Source: JAXMAF01 sp046350555 (GTDB lineage: Bacteria > Planctomycetota > Phycisphaerae > Phycisphaerales > SM1A02). Taken from it: 64,000 bases of DNA. Where the stretch lies: NCBI GenBank assembly GCA_046350555.1, contig JAXMAF010000013.1, positions 106,545-170,544 of the forward strand. Reading direction: 5' to 3'. The notes under the pieces are model-generated. The model worked only from the letters and a program-made list of their open reading frames with translations. It was not told where the DNA came from and made no database searches. Position numbers and translations under genes: made by a program. Below, one piece after another: positions 60,601 through 64,000 of this stretch (the stretch's first letter is position 1; each line of letters starts with the position of its first letter).

Positions 60601-61323
60601 CCGCCAGCCAGTCCGTCGGGCACGATCACCGTGCCCGGCAGCACCTGCGTGCAGGTCCCGGTGACGTTCACGGCGCCGACCGGCGCCGGGGGACTGGGGT
60701 GCAACAAGGTCTCGTGCTACGAGATGTGCGCGACCGACGTCGCGACGTCGCAGACGACATGCTCCGAAGGGAAGCTCACTCGCAACTGTGGACCGTGGTG
60801 GTGGATCGCCGTGCCATGGACAGGAGGATTGAACTTCGGATCGCAGTGCTTCTTCAATGTCGAGAATACCGGCGACGCGGACGGGGCGCTGCCATACCAG
60901 TTGACGGTGGTTCCCTCCGATCCGCTCGATCCGGCCCCGCTGGTCAGTCTGAATGGTCTCCCGCCGGGCGTCCCGGCGACGGGAACGCTGTTCGCGGCGC
61001 CGGGCCAGGTCGGCCAGGCCATCGTGAGCGCCCAATTCCTCGAGTTCGACTCCTTCGCGACCTACGACGTCCTGATCGAGGCGGACACGGACAACGACGG
61101 CGTGCTCGAGCTCATCGGAATCGGAAGCATCTCGTTCGTCGCCAGCGAAGCTCCGGCGCTCTGTCCAGCGGATCTCAACGGTGACGGCGTCGTCGACGGC
61201 GCCGACCTCGGAACGCTCCTCGGCGCGTGGGGAGCGTCCGGACCGGTTGGCGATCTCAACGGCGACGGCTTCGTCGATGGCAGCGATCTCGGTCTGCTGC
61301 TGGGCGCGTGGGGACCGTGCTGA
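57640..61323 (+). CDS. Giant secreted Cys-rich/LamG/dockerin protein
   Basis: 1227 aa from ATG 57640; the signal peptide is M-R-I-L-S-T-T-A-A-L-A-A-L-T-C-T-S-L-A-S-G. A prepeptidase-like beta domain (V-W-Y-L-V-Q-A-P-D-D-G-E-L, F-D-S-T-V-A-V-Y) precedes the Cys motif C-D-N-F-A-C-C-K-M-A-C-D-F-D-P-F-C-C shared with the preceding protein. A LamG/concanavalin domain lies at about 700-930 (M-Q-A-W-W-T-L-D-E-T-S-G, A-W-I-Y-W-E-G, L-Y-I-N-G-N-L-V-A, I-D-E-V-E-I-F-T-R-A-L), followed by beta-sandwich repeats and two terminal dockerin repeats ending W-G-P-C. The terminator-like hairpin downstream suggests the end of the transcription unit. Confidence 0.85.
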   Translation: MRILSTTAALAALTCTSLASGYTCPPGGPVNDCAVNATPMEFGDSLAFNTSTANTDGPTNFQCSYGKDVWYLVQAPDDGELTIVVATPSFDSTVAVYYLGANPDFDPSTLPLLFTGCVDAEGPGGEMAVFPGAAGVYYLVQVAGFKSGGVAQSGLGTVTATFVGPPTDCGGPDAGSCFVAHPGPACDNFACCKMACDFDPFCCEVAWNQACVDEAAALCTASPPALPCCADFEDGTTMGFGACPTAPNVAVTVSGGGPLGPTDKYLQLNDQGGDSNCCGNPCPGDWLAIAQNPSYCNVALCYDEKIFNDGNDNGHTLIPPRIYIESGPISAYFEPFPSLWITEIGGTNPGWHHFCAPLGPLDSSGNLPSNTVGAWHMRAPAPNSAWNDLLSNVTAITLPIEFADSQDESIGYDNICLQAEPCPCLTITNRTVECKNYAAGIFKWTFDVTNLSTPQTAYWLQSNFSGMFPNPISLNPPVGLASGATTQVSVTLCGPTTGMSVLFSLLDKLGNVICGPVSDTLYLSDECPPCPSIDPLCTVTENEPCGQNIVNDGCDAPPGGSPVFAKLKCDDTFCGMLWAANGQQDTDWFFIDLPDNNGNGVDQLCLTLDSEIPAIVQIYAGSCGDLSLLAEGSSACAPDTVCICLPAPGKYKVKVFPGCPPCGPILDGYPCLPFVPKLYSLTVTCNEDCPCVTPPSNMQAWWTLDETSGTVANDSVCTGATCLTDGKWMGTPTPVAGMVDGALHFDDSTDYVHVGTSAGMGGLPLGAVDFTVDAWIYWEGALTCFAPIVMQDGYLFSLSANIYAGTADLAFYFLASVNGTTSTSNLPLSPNQWYHVAATLEQGSLNGSKLYINGNLVASTTPALPNLMSSSGELTIARTLGVLLCNKDVAVQGFLGIIDEVEIFTRALSADEIRGIYRAGAGGKCKTRLKVPGLASFCGDSSTTTTLQMNLWNDSPFPQTYTLSIAPSTGLAGCNGPAIGNYSIMFLPPASPSGTITVPGSTCVQVPVTFTAPTGAGGLGCNKVSCYEMCATDVATSQTTCSEGKLTRNCGPWWWIAVPWTGGLNFGSQCFFNVENTGDADGALPYQLTVVPSDPLDPAPLVSLNGLPPGVPATGTLFAAPGQVGQAIVSAQFLEFDSFATYDVLIEADTDNDGVLELIGIGSISFVASEAPALCPADLNGDGVVDGADLGTLLGAWGASGPVGDLNGDGFVDGSDLGLLLGAWGPC

Positions 61324-61346
61324 CGTAACGGATGATGTCGCTTCGC

Positions 61347-61380
61347 GGCGCCGGAGGCCAGACCCGGCCTCCGGCGCCTT
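61347..61380. terminator. Strong hairpin terminator (possibly bidirectional)
   Basis: A perfect 13-bp stem, GGCGCCGGAGGCC / GGCCTCCGGCGCC, with a six-base loop, followed by TTGCTT. It lies 24 bases after the stop of the 57640-61323 gene and between two convergent genes, so it may end both transcripts. Confidence 0.7.
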
Positions 61381-61537
61381 GCTTCGTGTCGCGACGGAAG
61401 GAAGTCCGAGGAACATCCGCGACAGCCACCGGTTCCGGTGGACCGCATGAACCAAGAGGACCAGGAATCCTCTCCCGACAAGCACTCGGCTCGCCAAGCG
61501 CCCGGCCGTGCCTCATGCGTTCCCGTCGTACCGCCAA

Positions 61538-63766
61538 TCAGCCGCCCGCGGGTGTCAGGCACGGCGGAACGCCTTGGCCGGTGAGGTTGATCTGTCCGCG
61601 GCAGTCTGGATTCCAGTCGCCGAGAAGCTCGCCGAGGTCGGAACCATCGGTGATGCCGTCCTCGTTGATGTCCCAGAAGCCAGGACCGCCCCAACTCATG
61701 AGGAGTCCGTCGAGGTCGTAGCTGTCGACGCGATAGTCCTTGTTACCGTCGCCGGGGCAGTACCACTGGCTGACGAGCGTCGCGTAGAGCTCCGTGCGCA
61801 GGATGTCGAACATCGCCTGCTGCTCGGGTGTCATGTTGTTGATGTCGATCTGCGCCGACGTGCCTGGCGTGTCGAGGCCGGGCTCGGAAGGCGGCACCGG
61901 CGTGGCCATCTTGTAGAACTGAAGCTGGCAGTCGTTGGGCGCCAAGCACGACGGATAGGTGAGGACGATCAGCTTCCACGGCCCCGAGCGGACCGCCCAC
62001 TGTCCGGTGGTCGGCGGGACGCCGCAGGTGCCGGTGGGACACGCCGGCAGGTTCGGATCGCAGAAGGGGTTCTCGGTGCTGAAGCAGTACGTCGTGCCGC
62101 CGCACTCGACGGCGCCCAGCTTGAGCAGATCGCAGTAATCCTCGATGCGATACGGCGCCTGCGCAGACCCGCCGGCCCAGCAGCCGCCATTGTCGTTGCA
62201 CAGTCCGGGCGTCGTGATGAGGTTGTCCACGACAAAGCCCGCGATGATGCACGGCCCGACCTGGCCCGGTGCGAACGTTCCGCCCTCGTAGATGGCGAAG
62301 TCGAAGTCGCGCAGGTGCGACGCCGACGGATCCGTGAGATAGGGCAGCATGGGCTTCGAGTCGATCTGGCGATACGGCGGGATCAGCGACCGCCAGTCGA
62401 CGCCGGCGGCGTCGGCGAGGCAGCCGAAGAGGTCGACGATGTTGACCATGTCGTCGACGGAACGGCCCGGCTGCTTGACCATCGGGCCCGCGATGATGCA
62501 AGGCACCCAGACGCCTGTCTGATACACGGTCTGCTTGGCGTACTTGGGGGCGAATGGCGGAAGGACGGTCTGGCCCAGCGAACCGTTGTCGTCGACCACC
62601 ACGATCATCGTGTTGGTGATGGCGGGATCGACGAGCTCGAAGCCGCCTCGCTTCGTCTTGGTCATCAGGCCGAGGTCGATCAGCATCTCGCCGATGGAAC
62701 GATCGACGCCCTCGCACATGCGCTTGTACTGGACGCGGTAGTCGCCCGCCGCCTCGTTGAGCGTGCAGTCGGGCACGCCGGGGCCCGGCTCGTTGAGCGA
62801 CGGCGGCGGCGGCTGGATCGGCGTGTGCGACGCCGAGTGCGTGACGAACGCGAGCCACGGCGCGCCCTTGGACTTCTGGTCGAGGATCCACTCGCGCGAA
62901 TGGTGGCTGATGAAGTCCGTCAGGTATTCGCGCTGCGGGTTCGCCTGCACGGTGTATGAGCCGTCCTGCTGCGTGGTGACCCGCGGCCAGACGTAGTACG
63001 CGTTCGTGTCGTCGAAGTTGATCGCCGCGCACGAGCCATCGGCGCATGTCGCCGCGAGGTTGCCCGACGCGTCGAGCAGGGGCGTCGCGCCGAACGCCAT
63101 CGCCTCGTAGGGAGAGACGCCCTCGATGCACGTGCCGTCGGGGAAGCACGCGGCGCCGACGGCGCGCGGCCCGCCGATGCCGCCGCACGAGAACGTGCCG
63201 AGCGGCGCCTGCCCGCCGAGGGTGGTGTCGATCGACGGTGGAAGCTCCCAGTAGCCGTCGTAGAAGTCGAGTCCCGCGGTCGTCGCCGGAGCGCCGTAGC
63301 CGAAGTTCGGCGGCGTGCTGTCGGGCGATCCGCCGAGGTGGTACTTGCCGATCATCGCCGAGCGGTATCCCGCGGTCGCGAGGATCTTCGGCAGCGTGAT
63401 CTCCGCCGGGTTGAGCTGGTTCACCGGAAGCATCGGATCGACGATCGCCGTGAGCACGCCGGTGCGGAAGCCGTAGCGCCCCGTGAGCAGGCAGGCGCGC
63501 GACGGCGAACATTCGGGCGTCGCCCAGAAGTTGGTGAAGGCGACGCCGCCGGCGGCGATCGACTGGAGCACGGGCATCTGTGGCGAGAGATCCGTCTGGT
63601 TCCAGCCGAACGGCTGGAAGCCGGCCTGATCGATGCCGATGTCGTCGATCACGATCACCAGGATGTTGGGCGGGGTCGCCACGACAACCGTTGGAGATGC
63701 CATCGAGACGGCCACCATTCCCGCCGCGACGCGGAATCCGATCCGACCCGGCTTGCTGCTCATCAT
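61538..63766 (-). CDS. Formylglycine-type sulfatase with dockerin C-terminus
   Basis: 742 aa from ATG 63766, preceded by GAGGGAG. Signal peptide (M-V-A-V-S-M-A-S-P-T-V-V-V-A), then N-I-L-V-I-V-I-D-D-I-G-I-D (metal-binding Asp pair) and the sulfatase signature C-S-P-S-R-A-C-L-L-T-G-R, whose first Cys would become formylglycine. M-I-G-K-Y-H-L-G and later V-V-V-D-D-N-G-S follow. Several Cys-rich insertions enlarge it beyond the usual 450-550 residues. The tail has dockerin-like repeats (D-S-Y-D-L-D-G-L-L and D-I-N-E-D-G-I-T-D-G-S-D-L). It would desulfate sulfated polysaccharides outside the cytoplasm. Maturation needs an FGE or anSME enzyme not encoded here. Confidence 0.9.
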   Translation of the reverse strand: MMSSKPGRIGFRVAAGMVAVSMASPTVVVATPPNILVIVIDDIGIDQAGFQPFGWNQTDLSPQMPVLQSIAAGGVAFTNFWATPECSPSRACLLTGRYGFRTGVLTAIVDPMLPVNQLNPAEITLPKILATAGYRSAMIGKYHLGGSPDSTPPNFGYGAPATTAGLDFYDGYWELPPSIDTTLGGQAPLGTFSCGGIGGPRAVGAACFPDGTCIEGVSPYEAMAFGATPLLDASGNLAATCADGSCAAINFDDTNAYYVWPRVTTQQDGSYTVQANPQREYLTDFISHHSREWILDQKSKGAPWLAFVTHSASHTPIQPPPPSLNEPGPGVPDCTLNEAAGDYRVQYKRMCEGVDRSIGEMLIDLGLMTKTKRGGFELVDPAITNTMIVVVDDNGSLGQTVLPPFAPKYAKQTVYQTGVWVPCIIAGPMVKQPGRSVDDMVNIVDLFGCLADAAGVDWRSLIPPYRQIDSKPMLPYLTDPSASHLRDFDFAIYEGGTFAPGQVGPCIIAGFVVDNLITTPGLCNDNGGCWAGGSAQAPYRIEDYCDLLKLGAVECGGTTYCFSTENPFCDPNLPACPTGTCGVPPTTGQWAVRSGPWKLIVLTYPSCLAPNDCQLQFYKMATPVPPSEPGLDTPGTSAQIDINNMTPEQQAMFDILRTELYATLVSQWYCPGDGNKDYRVDSYDLDGLLMSWGGPGFWDINEDGITDGSDLGELLGDWNPDCRGQINLTGQGVPPCLTPAGG

Positions 63767-64000
63767 GAATTCTCCCTCTCGCCGAATGTTCGACGCTGCG
63801 CTCCGATGCAATGCACGGGCGTCGCACCGAGCGGGATAGAACGTACAAGACAAGATGACCGGAGGCAAACGGGCGCCGACGATCTTGTCGGTGCGGCGCT
63901 GCCGCGCCGCGCCTGCGATATGGGCCGGCGTGGGCGACGGGTCCATGGAGAACGAGGGCATAACGTCCTCAACAATGCCGATCGCCACCGAGAACCGCGC

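Noticed and set aside
63767..64000. Gene upstream of the sulfatase
   Set aside because: Only in-frame extensions of the sulfatase and shadows are present; the SD at GAGGGAG and the signal peptide fix the start at 63766.

Overview
The window is a high-GC bacterial chromosome segment that most resembles a planctomycete of the Phycisphaerae type. The evidence is nine secreted proteins carrying the short dockerin-like repeat typical of that group (D-x-N-G-D-G-x-x-D-G-x-D-L-G-x-L-L-x-x-W-G), ECF sigma factors paired with large membrane Ser/Thr kinases, a dockerin-tagged sulfatase, Cys-rich secreted modules and many small intergenic repeats. Family names rest on motifs read by eye; no database search was run.

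Layout. 1-6.8 kb: end of a HAF-repeat/dockerin protein, an S41 peptidase with a chimeric C-terminus, a dockerin protein, and a divergent pair of a TetR regulator and an MddA-like methanethiol S-methyltransferase followed by a 37-aa membrane protein. 6.8-10.4 kb: a mobile zone with an ORF-less group II intron remnant and a REP-associated HUH/Y1 transposase (RAYT) flanked by short repeats in inverted orientation. 10.4-14.4 kb: otsA overlapping an OtsB-GH15 fusion gene. 14.5-22.7 kb: small secreted proteins, an IS3 orfA remnant, a beta-helix/dockerin protein, a MetE-like methyltransferase divergent from a [2Fe-2S] ferredoxin-like protein, and a DUF4143-type ATPase, separated by several repeat copies.

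22.9-39.8 kb: two regulatory cassettes. On the minus strand are an ECF sigma factor, a LamG/dockerin protein and a frameshifted kinase. On the plus strand are an ECF sigma factor, an overlapping kinase and a glycine-rich repeat/dockerin protein, with a block at about 33.9-37.6 kb full of indels that looks like uncorrected sequence. 39.8-45 kb: an accessory stretch with an FRG-domain protein, a YafK-like L,D-transpeptidase and a bicupin, separated by copies of a second repeat family. 45-49 kb: a giant beta-propeller/Ig/dockerin protein, a tRNA with CAU anticodon, and another IS3 orfA remnant. 49.4-61.3 kb: a third cassette, with ECF sigma factor, a kinase that has a zinc-finger anti-sigma-like N-terminus and a beta-propeller C-terminus, and two giant secreted Cys-rich/dockerin proteins. 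61.5-63.8 kb: a formylglycine-type sulfatase with a dockerin tail.

Two themes stand out. First, a repeat network is built on the word TTGG(A/C)CACGCA. It occurs singly, in short tandem arrays, next to the RAYT, and at both ends of two longer element families (about 270 bp and about 115 bp), which suggests non-autonomous elements connected with the RAYT. Second, the sigma factor-kinase-secreted dockerin protein arrangement occurs three times, which suggests modular control of cell-surface proteins.
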